Shown: piece by piece, positions 55,003 through 64,000 of the stretch
Layout: each line of letters opens with the position of its first letter
How positions within the stretch are numbered: the stretch's first letter is position 1
Origin: Paenibacillus sp. PastM-3
GTDB taxonomy: Bacteria; Bacillota; Bacilli; Paenibacillales; Paenibacillaceae
NCBI RefSeq assembly: GCF_029893965.1
Contig: NZ_JARXXP010000009.1
Coordinates: 124,001-188,000, forward strand
DNA length: 64,000 nt
Reading direction: 5' to 3'
Program-made: the position numbers and the translations under genes
The notes under the pieces: generated by a model
What the model was told of the DNA's origin: nothing
Databases searched by the model: none
What the model saw: only the letters and a program-made list of their open reading frames with translations

Positions 55003-56406
55003 ATGTATCCATCGCGATCCCAGAGCCGGGAGAAAGACAAGCATAGCAGCAAACGCCGACGCAGAAGGGCTTGGGCATGGATCAATGTAAGTTTGTTATT
55101 ATTGATTACCGCTATGTTAACTTATTATTTTGCCGGAGACGGCGGCAATTCACCTGCAGCGCAGCCTCCGCTGGCGGAGAGTACCGCCTCACCGCTGCCA
55201 TCATCAACGCCGGAGCTCCCGGCGGTTCAACCCTCACTAGCGGCTGATTCGCAGCCGGAAGCTACAGTCACGCCGGAGCCGGTACAGACACCGGTTCCCG
55301 CTCTGGAAGCTACACCGGCTCCATCGCCGTCTGCAGAGACGGCAGCAACGCCATCACCCCCACCTTCACCGGATAACAGCAAGCCGGATAATGAACAGGG
55401 AAGCGGTGCTGCTCAGGGCGGTGCAACCTCGGGATTGCCTGAGGATGCCGGCGGACAGACCGTAACCCTGAATTTTGCCGGAGACGTGATCTTTGCCGGT
55501 AAAGTAGGGGAGCTGCTGCAGAAGCAGGGCTATAATTATTCCTACTCCGCCCTGGACGGAATGTTCAAGACGGATGACCTGACGGTTGTGAATCTGGAAA
55601 CGCCGATTACAACCGGCGGGGTTGGCGCTGCGGATAAGCAGTTTGTTTTCAAGGGAGCTCCGGAGGCGCTGGATGCGCTGAAATCTGCCGGTGTGGACGC
55701 GGTCAATCTGGCTAACAACCATACGCTCGACCAGGGCGAACAAGGGCTGCTGGATACCTTGAATCACCTCAATACAAGGGGAATCCCTTACGTCGGTGCA
55801 GGAAAAAATAGCAAGGAAGCCTACACCGCCCAGTATTTTGAGCGAAATGGAATCAAAATCGCCCTGCTGGGCTTCACCCGGGTCATTCCCCGCAGTGACT
55901 GGACAGCCGGTGCCGGCAAGCCGGGCCTGGCCTCGGTTTATGACAGTAGGGAAGCGCTCAAGACAATCGCAGCCGTGAAGCAAAAAGCCGACATCGTTGT
56001 GGTGGTGGTCCACTGGGGGAAGGAGCGGGTGGAGCAGTATGATTCCACGCAACAGACGCTGGGACGCAGCTTCATTGATGCCGGAGCAGATCTCGTCATA
56101 GGCGGGCATCCGCATGTTCTTCAGGGGATTGAGCCATACAAGGGCAAGTGGATTGCCTACAGTACAGGCAATTTTATTTTTACCCGTTCTGCAACGCCTG
56201 CCACCTGGGAAACGGCGGTCTTTCAGGCAGAGTGTAGCATTAAGGGCCAATGCTCGCTGACGCTGCATCCGATGTATGCCGAGCTGGGCCGGCCGGTGCC
56301 GATGAATGATGTCGACGGCCAGCTGCTGCTGAACAAGGTTCAATCCTTGTCGGCAGGCCTGATCAGAATCAGCAATGACGGGCGCGTATCCCAGATTGGC
56401 AGATAA
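55003..56406 (+). CDS. CapA-family (PGA_cap metallophosphatase-like) membrane-anchored protein
   Basis: 467 residues. Very basic N-terminus (KRRRRRAWAW), one membrane helix (about 27-44), a Pro/Ser/Ala/Thr-rich linker (about 48-140), then the PGA_cap domain (about 148-440) with LNFAGDVIFAG, VVNLETPIT, NLANNHTLDQG, VVVVHWGKE and IGGHPHVLQG, which hold the metal-binding Asp, Asn and His. CapA proteins take part in poly-gamma-glutamate export or attachment, but stand-alone copies without capB/capC, as here, are of unknown role. AAAGGAG lies upstream. Confidence 0.88.
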   Translation: MYPSRSQSREKDKHSSKRRRRRAWAWINVSLLLLITAMLTYYFAGDGGNSPAAQPPLAESTASPLPSSTPELPAVQPSLAADSQPEATVTPEPVQTPVPALEATPAPSPSAETAATPSPPPSPDNSKPDNEQGSGAAQGGATSGLPEDAGGQTVTLNFAGDVIFAGKVGELLQKQGYNYSYSALDGMFKTDDLTVVNLETPITTGGVGAADKQFVFKGAPEALDALKSAGVDAVNLANNHTLDQGEQGLLDTLNHLNTRGIPYVGAGKNSKEAYTAQYFERNGIKIALLGFTRVIPRSDWTAGAGKPGLASVYDSREALKTIAAVKQKADIVVVVVHWGKERVEQYDSTQQTLGRSFIDAGADLVIGGHPHVLQGIEPYKGKWIAYSTGNFIFTRSATPATWETAVFQAECSIKGQCSLTLHPMYAELGRPVPMNDVDGQLLLNKVQSLSAGLIRISNDGRVSQIGR

Positions 56407-56489
56407 GAAGCGGCAGGGTCCTGCATGAGCTGCCCGCCTGCCGGAACCTTTTCCGCTGCCGGATCAGACTACTTCTGCTGGAGGGATAG

Positions 56490-57227
56490 ATGCTGATGCA
56501 AAACATATGTGTAGCCCATCGCGGGTTTTCCGGCAAAGCACCGGAGAATACGTTAGCCGCCGTACGCATGGCGCTGGCCCTGCCTTTTGTCAGCTGGATG
56601 GAAATCGATGTGCAGCTGACCAGGGACGGTGTGCCGGTCGTCATTCATGATTTCACGCTGGACCGGACGACAAACGGGCACGGCAAGGTGAGGAATATGG
56701 ATTTTGAGCCCATGCGGCGTCTGGATGCGGGAATCTGGAAAGGGCGCGCTTTTCGCGGAGAAAAGGTGCCTTCCCTGGAAGAGGTGCTTGAGCTAGCATC
56801 CGGGAGGCTGAAGCTGAACATTGAGCTGAAGACAAGCGGTGATATGTACCCCGGTCTGGAAAAGGCGGTTATCGATCTCGTCTCCTCCAAAGGCATGCGG
56901 GATGAGGTCGTCCTGACCTCGTTCGATGCAGGAGTTCTGAAACGGATTAAAGAGCTGGATGCCCGCTTTCACACCGGATTGATATACGATTCACGGCTGG
57001 GTGACCCGGCGCGCAAGGTGAAGGAGCTGGACTGCTCCTTTCTGTCGATCCGCTTTGCCAGGTTAAGCCCGGGGCTGGCCCGCCTGCTTGCCGATCGGGG
57101 GGTTAAAATGATGGCGTGGACTGTGGACAAAGCCAAGGAAATGCGCCGCCTGGCCGAGATGCATTCGGATATCATGATCTGTACGAACCGTCCGGACATC
57201 TGGGGTGACACTTTTCAGAAAGCCTGA
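56490..57227 (+). CDS. Glycerophosphodiester phosphodiesterase
   Basis: 245 residues. VAHRGFSGKAPENTLAAVRMA (catalytic His, Arg, Glu), MEIDVQLTRDGVPVVIHD (metal Glu/Asp and general-acid His) and LNIELKT complete the GDPD active site. No signal peptide: cytosolic, UgpQ type, yielding glycerol-3-phosphate and an alcohol. ATG 56490 is only 4 nt after GGAGGG; ATG 56496 is an equally good choice. Confidence 0.9.
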   Translation: MLMQNICVAHRGFSGKAPENTLAAVRMALALPFVSWMEIDVQLTRDGVPVVIHDFTLDRTTNGHGKVRNMDFEPMRRLDAGIWKGRAFRGEKVPSLEEVLELASGRLKLNIELKTSGDMYPGLEKAVIDLVSSKGMRDEVVLTSFDAGVLKRIKELDARFHTGLIYDSRLGDPARKVKELDCSFLSIRFARLSPGLARLLADRGVKMMAWTVDKAKEMRRLAEMHSDIMICTNRPDIWGDTFQKA

Positions 57228-57266
57228 ACGGATTCCAAATATAACGGGAAAAGAGCTGAAGCTATA

Positions 57267-57890
57267 ATGTGCGCTGATATTAATAATGTGTATTGCGTTG
57301 GACGGAACTACAGATTACACGCGGAGGAGTTGGGGAACAAAGTCCCTGTGGAGCCGCTGATTTTTCTAAAGCCTTCCCATGCTGCCGTGCCGATGGATAA
57401 GGCCATTATCCATCTTCCCCAGAACGCCGGCCAGATCCATTATGAAGGTGAGCTGGTTCTGCGCATTGCCCGTGATTATGTGCCCGGGATGAGTGTGGAG
57501 GAGCTGGTGGATGTGATGGCGCTTGGCCTGGACTTCACGCTGCGTGATGTACAGGAGGACCTGAAGAAGAAGGGGCTGCCCTGGACAGCGGCAAAAGGCT
57601 TCAAAAACGCTGCCCCGCTGACGCCGTACATTGCCTTACCTGAACAGGAGGAGCTGGAGGCTACTGACTTTACTGTGCGTAAAAACGGGGCTGAGGTACA
57701 GCGCGGCAATGTGAAGGATATGATTTTCTCGCTGCAGAAAATTGTTGAATTTATAGCGGCCAGGTACGGGCTCGGCAAAAATGATCTGATCTTCACAGGG
57801 ACACCGGCAGGAGTCGGCCCCGTTGTTTCCGGTGATTCCTTCGAGCTGTTCTGGGGCGAGCGGCTGCTTGGCACCTGCATCATCGGATAA
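57267..57890 (+). CDS. Fumarylacetoacetate hydrolase-family protein
   Basis: 207 residues. NVYCVGRNYRLHAEELGN at the start, metal ligands in HYEGELVLRIA and LDFTLRDVQ, and GKNDLIFTGTPAGVGPV at the end are the FAH core. The short form acts as acylpyruvase, oxaloacetate decarboxylase or tautomerase in many bacteria. The ribosome site is weak. The ATG follows the GDPD gene by 40 bp, and the DUF92 gene starts 16 bp after its end, so the three may be one unit. Confidence 0.85.
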   Translation: MCADINNVYCVGRNYRLHAEELGNKVPVEPLIFLKPSHAAVPMDKAIIHLPQNAGQIHYEGELVLRIARDYVPGMSVEELVDVMALGLDFTLRDVQEDLKKKGLPWTAAKGFKNAAPLTPYIALPEQEELEATDFTVRKNGAEVQRGNVKDMIFSLQKIVEFIAARYGLGKNDLIFTGTPAGVGPVVSGDSFELFWGERLLGTCIIG

Positions 57891-57905
57891 AGGAGCTGGC
57901 CGGTA

Positions 57906-58709
57906 ATGGTATCTTGGATAATTGGCGCCTTCGGCGCTATGCTGGTGGCTGGAGCGGCTTACCGCAAACGATCGCTCAGCTTCTCAGGGATGATCGCAGC
58001 CTTTATTATGGGGACCGTTTATTTCGGGGCGGGCAATGCGTTCTGGTTCGGGATTCTGCTGATTTTTTTCATCTCCTCCAGCCTGCTTTCGAAGCTTCAC
58101 CATGAGAACAAGGCGGAACTTGAGCTGACCTATGACAAAACGGGAACGAGGGATGCCGGGCAGGTTTTTGCCAACGGCGGGATGGGTATGCTGCTGGTTC
58201 TGTTAAACGCAGTGTATCCTCTGGAGCTGTGGGAGCTGCTGTTTATCGGGGTTATGGCTACCGTTACCTCGGATACCTGGGCGACCGAGCTCGGCACGCT
58301 GGCCGGGCGACCGCCACGATCCGTGCTGACCGGCAAGGTGGTGCCGGCCGGCACCTCGGGCGGCGTCTCGCTGCCGGGGTCGCTTGCCGCCGCAGCCGGC
58401 GGAGCCCTGATCGGCGCAGCCTCCTGGCTGCTGCGGGCGGTCTCCGGCATGGAAGAGCGCTCCTTCCTGCTGCTGACGCTGGCAGGCCTCTTGGGCGGGC
58501 TTGCCGGCGCGTTCGCCGACTCGTTCCTCGGGGCAACGGTGCAGCGGATGAACCGCTGCACCGTATGCGGCCGCGAGGTAGAAGCCTCGCGGCACTGCGG
58601 CCGGCCTACTGTGCACGCCAGAGGCTGGCGCTGGATGAATAACGATGCCGTCAACGCGCTCAGCACGCTGGCCGGCGGCGCTGCCGCCCTGCTGGTAAGC
58701 CTGCTCTGA
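57906..58709 (+). CDS. DUF92 membrane protein
   Basis: 267 residues, about six membrane segments. Family landmarks KTGTRDAGQVFANGG, SDTWATELGTL, GTSGGVSLPG and ADSFLGATVQ are seen, and a C-terminal cysteine pair (CTVCGREV). Plant VTE6 and bacterial relatives act as prenyl or phytyl-phosphate kinases, so a CTP-dependent lipid kinase is possible by homology. GGAGCTGGCCGGTA precedes the ATG. Confidence 0.8.
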   Translation: MVSWIIGAFGAMLVAGAAYRKRSLSFSGMIAAFIMGTVYFGAGNAFWFGILLIFFISSSLLSKLHHENKAELELTYDKTGTRDAGQVFANGGMGMLLVLLNAVYPLELWELLFIGVMATVTSDTWATELGTLAGRPPRSVLTGKVVPAGTSGGVSLPGSLAAAAGGALIGAASWLLRAVSGMEERSFLLLTLAGLLGGLAGAFADSFLGATVQRMNRCTVCGREVEASRHCGRPTVHARGWRWMNNDAVNALSTLAGGAAALLVSLL

Positions 58710-58770
58710 TCAAGAGCTGTCAGAAAGCTCCTGCTTGGGGCACATAGATTAAGATGTGGAGGTGAGCCGG

Positions 58771-59370
58771 TTGGGCAGCACAGTAAGTCACAAGCATACA
58801 GCCATTCTCGATGCCGGTTATGAACTTTTCGGATCAGGTGGCTTTTACGAGACGAAGATGTCGGAAGTGGCCGAGAAGGCGGGAATCGCCAAAGGGACGG
58901 TCTATCTGTATTTTAAAAGCAAGGAAGAGCTGTTTCTCGCTGTTACCCGCCGTGATTGCGAAGGGTTCCTGGAGCAGCTGGATGTGAAGCTCAAGTCATG
59001 CGGCAGCCTGCAGGAACAGCTTACGGTGATTGCCGGGCACCATCTGATGTACTATTATGAGCGCAAGCAGCACACCAAGCTCTTCTTCCGGGCCCCCAAC
59101 AATCATTCCGAGCTGGTAGCTTACATGGCGCAGTTTATGGAAGAATACATGCGGGCAGTTATGAGGGTGATGCAGGACAGCGGTGCTGCCGAGCCAGAGC
59201 TGCTGGCAGAGTCCTATATCGGCACGCTCGACAGGCTCAAAATGGACATCATGCTGCGTCCCGGCTTCACAGAAGCGGATGCACGCAAACGGGCTGAATT
59301 TGCCGCAGGCCTGTTTATCCACGGCGCACTAGGCAGCCGCAAGGAACAGACCACACCAGAACGGGATTAA
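58771..59370 (+). CDS. TetR-family transcriptional regulator
   Basis: 199 residues. HTH at about 8-55 (ILDAGYELFGSGGFYETKMSEV, AGIAKGTVYLYFKSKEELF); C-terminal TetR_C-like ligand domain. GGAGGTGAG is immediately before TTG 58771; the GTG at 58756 lies upstream of that site, so TTG is chosen. It precedes an ABC-F gene by 48 bp, but ABC-F factors are not usual TetR targets, so the target is open. Confidence 0.85.
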   Translation: MGSTVSHKHTAILDAGYELFGSGGFYETKMSEVAEKAGIAKGTVYLYFKSKEELFLAVTRRDCEGFLEQLDVKLKSCGSLQEQLTVIAGHHLMYYYERKQHTKLFFRAPNNHSELVAYMAQFMEEYMRAVMRVMQDSGAAEPELLAESYIGTLDRLKMDIMLRPGFTEADARKRAEFAAGLFIHGALGSRKEQTTPERD

Positions 59371-59418
59371 GACGAAGCGTAACCCGCTATTAAACTATAA
59401 GGCAAGTGAGGACAGAGC

Positions 59419-61329
59419 ATGAATATTATGACAGTGGAGCATCTCTCCAAAAGCTACGGGGAGAAGGTGCTGTTCCAGGATGCCTCGTTCGGCATGGATG
59501 AGCGGGACAAGATAGGCGTTATCGGTGTGAACGGAACCGGGAAATCAACCTTTTTGAAAATAATCGCAGGTCTTGATACCGCAGACGAAGGGCAGATTGC
59601 CATCGGCAATGATGTACGTGTCCAGTATCTGGCCCAGAATCCGCCCTATGAGCCGGACAATACCGTCCTGCAGCAGGTGTTTGCAGGCGATGACCCGGAT
59701 CTGCGGACGATGCGTGAATATATGGAGATTCTTTCCGGCCTTGAAAAAGACCCCGGTAATGCCGCTCTGGAAGCGGCCATGGTCCGGGTCAGCCAAAAAA
59801 TCGACGCCGCCGGCATCTGGCATCTCGAGAGTGAGGCCAAAACCGTGCTGACCAAGCTGGGGATTACCCGGTTTGACGCACGGATGGGCACGCTGTCCGG
59901 CGGACAGCGTAAGCGTGTAGCACTTGCCGCCGCCCTGATTACCCCGTCTGAGCTGCTGATTCTGGATGAGCCTACCAACCATATTGATACCGACTCGGTT
60001 GCCTGGCTGGAACAATATCTGCAGAAGCGCCGCGGTGCGCTGCTGATGATAACGCATGACCGCTATTTCCTGGAACGGGTAGCCAGTGTCATGCTGGAGC
60101 TGGACGGCGGGCGACTGTTCCGCTATGAAGCGAACTATTCGCGGTTTCTGGAGCTGAAAGCTGAACGCGAGGAGCGTGAAGCTTCTGAGGAGCAGAAGCG
60201 CAAAAATATGCTGCGCACCGAGCTGGCCTGGATCCGCCGCGGAGCCAAAGCGCGCACGACGAAGCAGAAAGCGAGAATCGACCGGTTTGAGAAGCTGAAG
60301 GACAGTGTGGGCGGCGGTTCCGCCGGTTCCATGGATATTTCAGTGGCTTCAACACGGCTGGGCCGCAAGATTATCGAGCTGAAGGATCTGACCATGTCGA
60401 TGGACGGGCGGACTCTGATCAAGGACTTGACCTATATTGCCGTTCCGCAGGACCGGGTGGGAATTATCGGCCCGAACGGCAGCGGCAAATCGACGCTGCT
60501 CAACCTGATTGCAGGCCGGCTTCAGCCGGACAGCGGCGAGGTACAGCTGGGGGCAACGGTTAAGCTGGGCTACTTCACCCAGGAGCATCAGGATATGGAT
60601 GATACGATGCGGGTTATTGAATATGTAAAAGAAGAAGCGGAAATCGTCCGTACAGCTGACGGCAGTGTCATAACAGCCGGACAGATGCTGGAACGCTTCC
60701 TGTTCCCGCCGGCGATGCAGTGGACACCGATCGCCAAGCTGTCCGGCGGCGAAAAAAGACGGCTGTACCTGCTGCGTGTTCTCATGGGCGCCCCCAATGT
60801 GCTGCTGCTGGATGAGCCGACAAATGATCTGGACATCGGCACCCTGGCGATCCTCGAAGACTATCTGGATGAATTTCCTGGAGTAGTCTTCACGGTATCT
60901 CATGACCGCTATTTCCTGGACCGCACCATAGATAAGCTGATTGCGTTCGAGAACGGCACCATCCGGCTGCATGTCGGCGATTATACCGAATATGAGGAGT
61001 GGCTGGCCAAGAATGTACCTGCCGGTAACGACGGGGCAGCCAAGAAAAGCGCAGTCCAGGAACCCGCTGCTGCAGCTGCACCTCCAGTGAGGGAGAAGGT
61101 TAAGTTCACCTTCAAAGAACAAAAGGAATACGAAACGATTGATGAGATGATTGAGCAGGCCGAGCAGCATCTGGTTGAACTTTCTGCGAAGATGGAGGCG
61201 GCGTTCGCCGATTCTGCAACACTGCAGGAGCTGGTTGAACAGCAGAAGCAGGGTGAAGCCGAGCTGGAACGCCTGATGGAGCGCTGGACGTATCTCAATG
61301 AGCTGGCGGAGCGGATTGCCGGCAAATAA
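59419..61329 (+). CDS. yfmR: ABC-F translation factor, Uup/YfmR subgroup
   Basis: 636 residues with two ABC cassettes and no membrane domain. Walker A motifs GVNGTGKST and GPNGSGKST, signatures LSGGQRKR and LSGGEKRR, and Walker B LLILDEPTNHID and LLLDEPTNDLD. The P-site interaction linker has KNMLRTELAWIRRGAKARTT. A C-terminal coiled coil (about 560-636) marks Uup/YfmR rather than antibiotic-resistance ABC-F proteins. YfmR rescues ribosomes stalled at proline runs together with EF-P. Confidence 0.88.
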   Translation: MNIMTVEHLSKSYGEKVLFQDASFGMDERDKIGVIGVNGTGKSTFLKIIAGLDTADEGQIAIGNDVRVQYLAQNPPYEPDNTVLQQVFAGDDPDLRTMREYMEILSGLEKDPGNAALEAAMVRVSQKIDAAGIWHLESEAKTVLTKLGITRFDARMGTLSGGQRKRVALAAALITPSELLILDEPTNHIDTDSVAWLEQYLQKRRGALLMITHDRYFLERVASVMLELDGGRLFRYEANYSRFLELKAEREEREASEEQKRKNMLRTELAWIRRGAKARTTKQKARIDRFEKLKDSVGGGSAGSMDISVASTRLGRKIIELKDLTMSMDGRTLIKDLTYIAVPQDRVGIIGPNGSGKSTLLNLIAGRLQPDSGEVQLGATVKLGYFTQEHQDMDDTMRVIEYVKEEAEIVRTADGSVITAGQMLERFLFPPAMQWTPIAKLSGGEKRRLYLLRVLMGAPNVLLLDEPTNDLDIGTLAILEDYLDEFPGVVFTVSHDRYFLDRTIDKLIAFENGTIRLHVGDYTEYEEWLAKNVPAGNDGAAKKSAVQEPAAAAAPPVREKVKFTFKEQKEYETIDEMIEQAEQHLVELSAKMEAAFADSATLQELVEQQKQGEAELERLMERWTYLNELAERIAGK

Positions 61330-61372
61330 ATTCCGGTGCATGCAGCACTTTGCAGATCAGGAGGCAACAATC

Positions 61373-61876
61373 ATGGATACCAGAATGCAGGATGCCATAG
61401 CCTTGCGTGAGGCCGGCCGGGCAGAAGAAGCGAGAGTGCTTCTGCTGGATTTACTTTCGGCAAACAGCAAGGATGCCGGCGCTGATAATGATGCCGAATT
61501 GCTGTACCAGCTGGCCTGGACGCTTGATGTGCTGGGACTTGAGCGGGAGGCTGTTCCTTATTATGAGCAGAGCCTTGCTATGGGACTGCCTGCAGAGCAG
61601 CGGGCGGGCGCGTTGCTTGGCCTGGGAAGCACCTACCGGACATTAGGCGAATATCAGCGCGCTAAGACCGTGCTTCAGCAGGGAGCTGAGGAGTACCCTG
61701 AGCGGGCAGAGTTCCAGGCATTCCTGGCAATGGCGCTGTATAACCTGGGGGAGCACGGTGAAGGTACCGGGATGCTGCTCCGGTTGCTTGCCGATACATC
61801 CGAAAGTCCCGGCATCCGGGAGTACCGTAAAGCTATCTCGTTCTATGCAGACAAGCTGGACAAGATATGGCCATAA
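61373..61876 (+). CDS. Tetratricopeptide-repeat protein
   Basis: 167 residues, about four TPR-like helical pairs (QDAIALREAGRAEEARVLLL, LLYQLAWTLDVLGLEREAV, GLGSTYRTLGEYQRAKTVLQ, FLAMALYNLGEHGEGTGML). AGGAGG is 8 nt before ATG 61373; the open frame overlaps the ABC-F gene if read from 61298, which is not favoured. Likely a scaffold; partner unknown. Confidence 0.8.
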   Translation: MDTRMQDAIALREAGRAEEARVLLLDLLSANSKDAGADNDAELLYQLAWTLDVLGLEREAVPYYEQSLAMGLPAEQRAGALLGLGSTYRTLGEYQRAKTVLQQGAEEYPERAEFQAFLAMALYNLGEHGEGTGMLLRLLADTSESPGIREYRKAISFYADKLDKIWP

Positions 61877-61897
61877 CCTCTCGTTCATAAACAAAAA

Positions 61898-61938
61898 ACA
61901 AGCTGTGCCCGGAACACCCGGTGCCCGGCTTGTTTTTT
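61898..61938 (+). terminator. Terminator after the TPR gene
   Basis: AACAAGC/GCTTGTT stem with CCCGG-rich inner part and T7. Confidence 0.85.
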
Positions 61939-62313
61939 TGTTGCCATGAAATATCTGCTGCCCGTTAGAATGCTCCAAACCGGCAGCGCAAGCTGACCAG
62001 TGTCATACTACGGGCAGCACCAGCTGTCCTTTGCTCTTTTAGTAGTAACGAGAGATGGTCCTGCCCGGCTGCAGGCAGCATCAGTAGTTTAAGTGTCTTG
62101 CTGTAGGCAGCTAATTGGAAAAATGACAACTAATTCCGTGAAAACAGCAGCTTAGGGAAGTTTAGATGGAAAAAGGTACTCTAATTTTACCGCCAGTGTC
62201 CCCGAATGTGGTTTTGGATAAAATTAACTGTCGATTTGACAACTAATAATCAGAAAACATGAGAAATGTTAGAATTAAGTGCCGAAAATCGAACTAATTA
62301 CCGTGGGGCCCTA
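61939..62313. other. Intergenic gap without a gene
   Basis: AT-rich. The only structure is a direct repeat TGACAACTAAT-N6-AAAACA at 62124 and 62237. No supported coding frame. Confidence 0.5.
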
Positions 62314-62354
62314 TAAAAAATGCAGGACCGGCAGCCAAACTGCCAGATCCTGCA
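62314..62354 (-). terminator. Terminator of the minus-strand operon
   Basis: ATGCAGGA/TCCTGCAT with inner GGCAG/CTGCC; T6 on the minus strand. Confidence 0.85.
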
Positions 62355-62453
62355 TCGCAACCTATATTCTCTTATCCATCGTTGACTCTCATTGCTTGAC
62401 TTGTCATAACATCAACCTGAGTCAAGTCAACCACAACCCAACCCGGCAAACGG

Positions 62454-63293
62454 CTACTCCCCGCCCGCCACCGCAATCATCTGCACGACCGGACGGGAGT
62501 CGCCGGTCAGCACAGCCTCATCGGCATTCAGCTGCGAGGAGCCGTCGCCGTCGAGGAAGATGCCTTCCCGGCCTTCACCGGGAACGGCGTCCAGCACGGC
62601 CAGGCGGAACTCCTCGGCCGTACAGAGCGTAGGCGTGACGATCAGCCACAGCTTCCCGTCCCTGTTGTAGACAAGACCCGAGCGCATGCGCTGCTCCTCA
62701 GCAAAGGGCAGATGCTCGGCCTGACTTGCGTCCTTCCACAGCTCCTCATCCTGCAGATTCATGCTGATCCCGCCCTGGGCCCAATAGCGGCTGCGGTCGG
62801 TGACAGCCACCTCGTCCCCGGAGGAGACGCTCTGGACCGACAGCCTGCCGGCAGCGCCGTCCCAGACCAGGGTGCCGCGGGCATACTTGGCATTGAACCA
62901 GCCGGAGCCGTAGGCTCCCTTATCCCCGTTAACAGGGACATCATTCATGATCGCCACAGACAGAAGGTCTGTGCCGTAGAAGAAGCCGCCGTTAATCCCG
63001 TATGCGGCAATCTGGCGCAGCGGCAGGTTGGCTGTCCGCAGGATAACATCCTCTGGAGCCACAGCCAGCATATGCAGCTGCACCTTGCCAAGGCTCTCCG
63101 CTTCCAGATACTCATAGCTGTGCGGGAGCCCGCTGAAAACCTCCTGCGGCTGCTTGTCCGGCTTATTGAGCAGAGCCGCCACTGCCAGAATCAGCAGCAC
63201 CAGCAGAGCGAGCAGGGCAGAGCCAAGCTGCCAGCGTCTGCGCTGCCATAGCTGCCGCCATTTACGGTCTGCCGGTTCAGTTGGTGCCGACAT
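62454..63293 (-). CDS. Phosphodiester glycosidase-family (NAGPA-like) membrane-anchored protein
   Basis: 279 residues. One membrane helix (about 23-42) after a basic N-terminus; the rest is extracytoplasmic. YGINGGFFYG and GIFLDGDGSSQLN are the NAGPA-domain signatures (usually LDGGGSST). Relatives remove GlcNAc from phosphodiesters or act on exopolysaccharides; YoeB/YngK-like roles cannot be distinguished. The start overlaps the M42 gene stop by 17 bp, so it is coupled to it. Confidence 0.82.
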   Translation of the reverse strand: MSAPTEPADRKWRQLWQRRRWQLGSALLALLVLLILAVAALLNKPDKQPQEVFSGLPHSYEYLEAESLGKVQLHMLAVAPEDVILRTANLPLRQIAAYGINGGFFYGTDLLSVAIMNDVPVNGDKGAYGSGWFNAKYARGTLVWDGAAGRLSVQSVSSGDEVAVTDRSRYWAQGGISMNLQDEELWKDASQAEHLPFAEEQRMRSGLVYNRDGKLWLIVTPTLCTAEEFRLAVLDAVPGEGREGIFLDGDGSSQLNADEAVLTGDSRPVVQMIAVAGGE

Positions 63294-64000
63294 AGGCGGC
63301 CAGCAGCTTGGCTGTGTTCAGAACAGCCTGCTTATGCGTACGCTCCATGGAGTGGGAAGCATGCACGCCCGGGCCGATCAGCGCGCCGCGGATATTGTTG
63401 CCGCCGCGCAGTGCAGCCGAAGCGTCTGAGCCGTATTGCGGATAGATGTCTACCGCAAAAGGAATAGCCAGACTGTTCGCCAGCTCAATCAGACGTCCGG
63501 TCATGGCGTAGTCATAAGGTCCGGAGGAATCCTTGGCGCAAATGGAGACGTCCGTTTCCTTACAGCTGAGGTCATCGCCCATGGCGCCCATGTCTACCGC
63601 GATGAATTCGCTGATGTCACCCGGAATCCAGGAAGTGCCGTGGCCGACCTCTTCATAGTTGGAGATCAGCAGGGCGAGGTTGTGCAGCGGCTTCCAGCCT
63701 TCGCGCTTAATGCTTTCCAGCAGTCCGAATAGGGCGGCTACACTGGCTTTGTCATCCAGATGGCGTGATTTGATGTACCCGCTTGGTGTAATAACCGCCC
63801 GTGCGTCAAAGGAAATGAAGTCGCCGACGGCAATGCCAAGCTTAAGCACATCGTCTTTGCTCGAAATCAGCTCGTCAATCCGGACTTCCATGTTTTCTTC
63901 GGCACGCTTGAAATCACGTGCGTCGGCGTAGACATGCACAGAAGGGTGGCTGGTCAGAATCGTACCGGTGTAAGTCAGGCCGCTGCGGGTATGAATGACG
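63277..64000 (-). CDS. M42-family aminopeptidase (5' partial)
   Basis: The frame continues without a start to the window edge (upstream codons read THSRSGL-like TRSGLTYTGTILTSHPSVHVYAD in parts), so the GTG at 63939 is internal. Co-catalytic metal ligands are in RHLDDKASVAAL, YEEVGHGTS, AVDMGAMGDD and the C-terminal GVHASHSMERTH. M42 enzymes form large tetrahedral cytosolic dodecamers that trim peptides (glutamyl or leucyl aminopeptidase). It is the upstream gene of a two-gene unit. Confidence 0.9.
   Translation of the reverse strand, partial: VIHTRSGLTYTGTILTSHPSVHVYADARDFKRAEENMEVRIDELISSKDDVLKLGIAVGDFISFDARAVITPSGYIKSRHLDDKASVAALFGLLESIKREGWKPLHNLALLISNYEEVGHGTSWIPGDISEFIAVDMGAMGDDLSCKETDVSICAKDSSGPYDYAMTGRLIELANSLAIPFAVDIYPQYGSDASAALRGGNNIRGALIGPGVHASHSMERTHKQAVLNTAKLLAAYVGTN

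Overview
The window looks like a chromosomal segment of a spore-forming, low-G+C-phylum Gram-positive bacterium, most likely Paenibacillus or a close relative. The basis is gene content: LicT-controlled beta-glucoside PTS, hemE-hemH-hemY order, YjcZ-type spore small protein, YtxH, YuzB, YgaD-like ABC exporter, YciC/ZagA GTPase, strong AGGAGG ribosome sites and frequent TTG/GTG starts. G+C is moderate, and the genes are ordinary core and accessory chromosomal genes. I see no prophage, insertion sequence or CRISPR array. Gene names are assigned from remembered family motifs, not from a search.

Layout. 1-9.7 kb: serine protease (cut at the left edge), lone receiver, PatB-type C-S lyase, nucleoside hydrolase, GH18-like secreted protein, radical SAM protein, chemotaxis receptor, AraC regulator. 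9.7-14.4 kb: cre site, promoter, two RAT/terminator antitermination sites and licT-bglP-bglH. 14.4-16.0 kb (minus): a eukaryote-like histidyl-tRNA synthetase behind a 190-nt leader. The leader encodes a 20-residue peptide with three consecutive His codons, then mutually exclusive hairpins and an intrinsic terminator. I judge it the most interesting item here: an apparent ribosome-mediated attenuator on a hisS gene. 16-25.4 kb: HD hydrolase, DbpA helicase, M20 peptidase, a 185-bp repeat element, Fur-box ABC exporter, MFS, methyltransferase, Lrp plus LysE exporter. 25.6-29.6 kb: tRNA-Leu(CAG) and a large multi-PAS hybrid kinase.

29.6-37.4 kb is a zinc-limitation island. It holds two good Zur boxes and one Zur-like site, a TIGR03943/permease/COG0523 GTPase operon, zinc-independent ribosomal proteins L33 (rpmG) and S14 (rpsN), a ZagA/YciC GTPase, and a decayed znuCBA zinc-uptake operon with frameshifts, stops, a damaged Walker A and a deletion fusing znuB to the znuA tail. 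The 680 bp before znuC carries four different repeat types, including a second copy of the 185-bp element.

37.5-46.6 kb: DUF6157-like remnant, acetyltransferase, methyltransferase, HTH regulator, Dabb and DUF86 proteins, SufR-like regulator, YtxH, glutamate racemase, a 900-bp repeat-rich gap, a LysM-M14 peptidase, a cysteine-less HesB-fold protein and YuzB. 46.7-49.8 kb: aldo/keto reductase with a structured 5' leader, RlmL-type rRNA methyltransferase, O-methyltransferase. 49.8-54.8 kb: MFS exporter and hemEHY, the last three steps of the coproporphyrin-dependent heme branch plus uroporphyrinogen decarboxylase. 55-64 kb: CapA-like protein, GDPD phosphodiesterase, FAH-family protein, DUF92 protein, TetR regulator, YfmR/Uup ABC-F factor, TPR protein, phosphodiester-glycosidase-like protein and an M42 aminopeptidase cut by the right edge.
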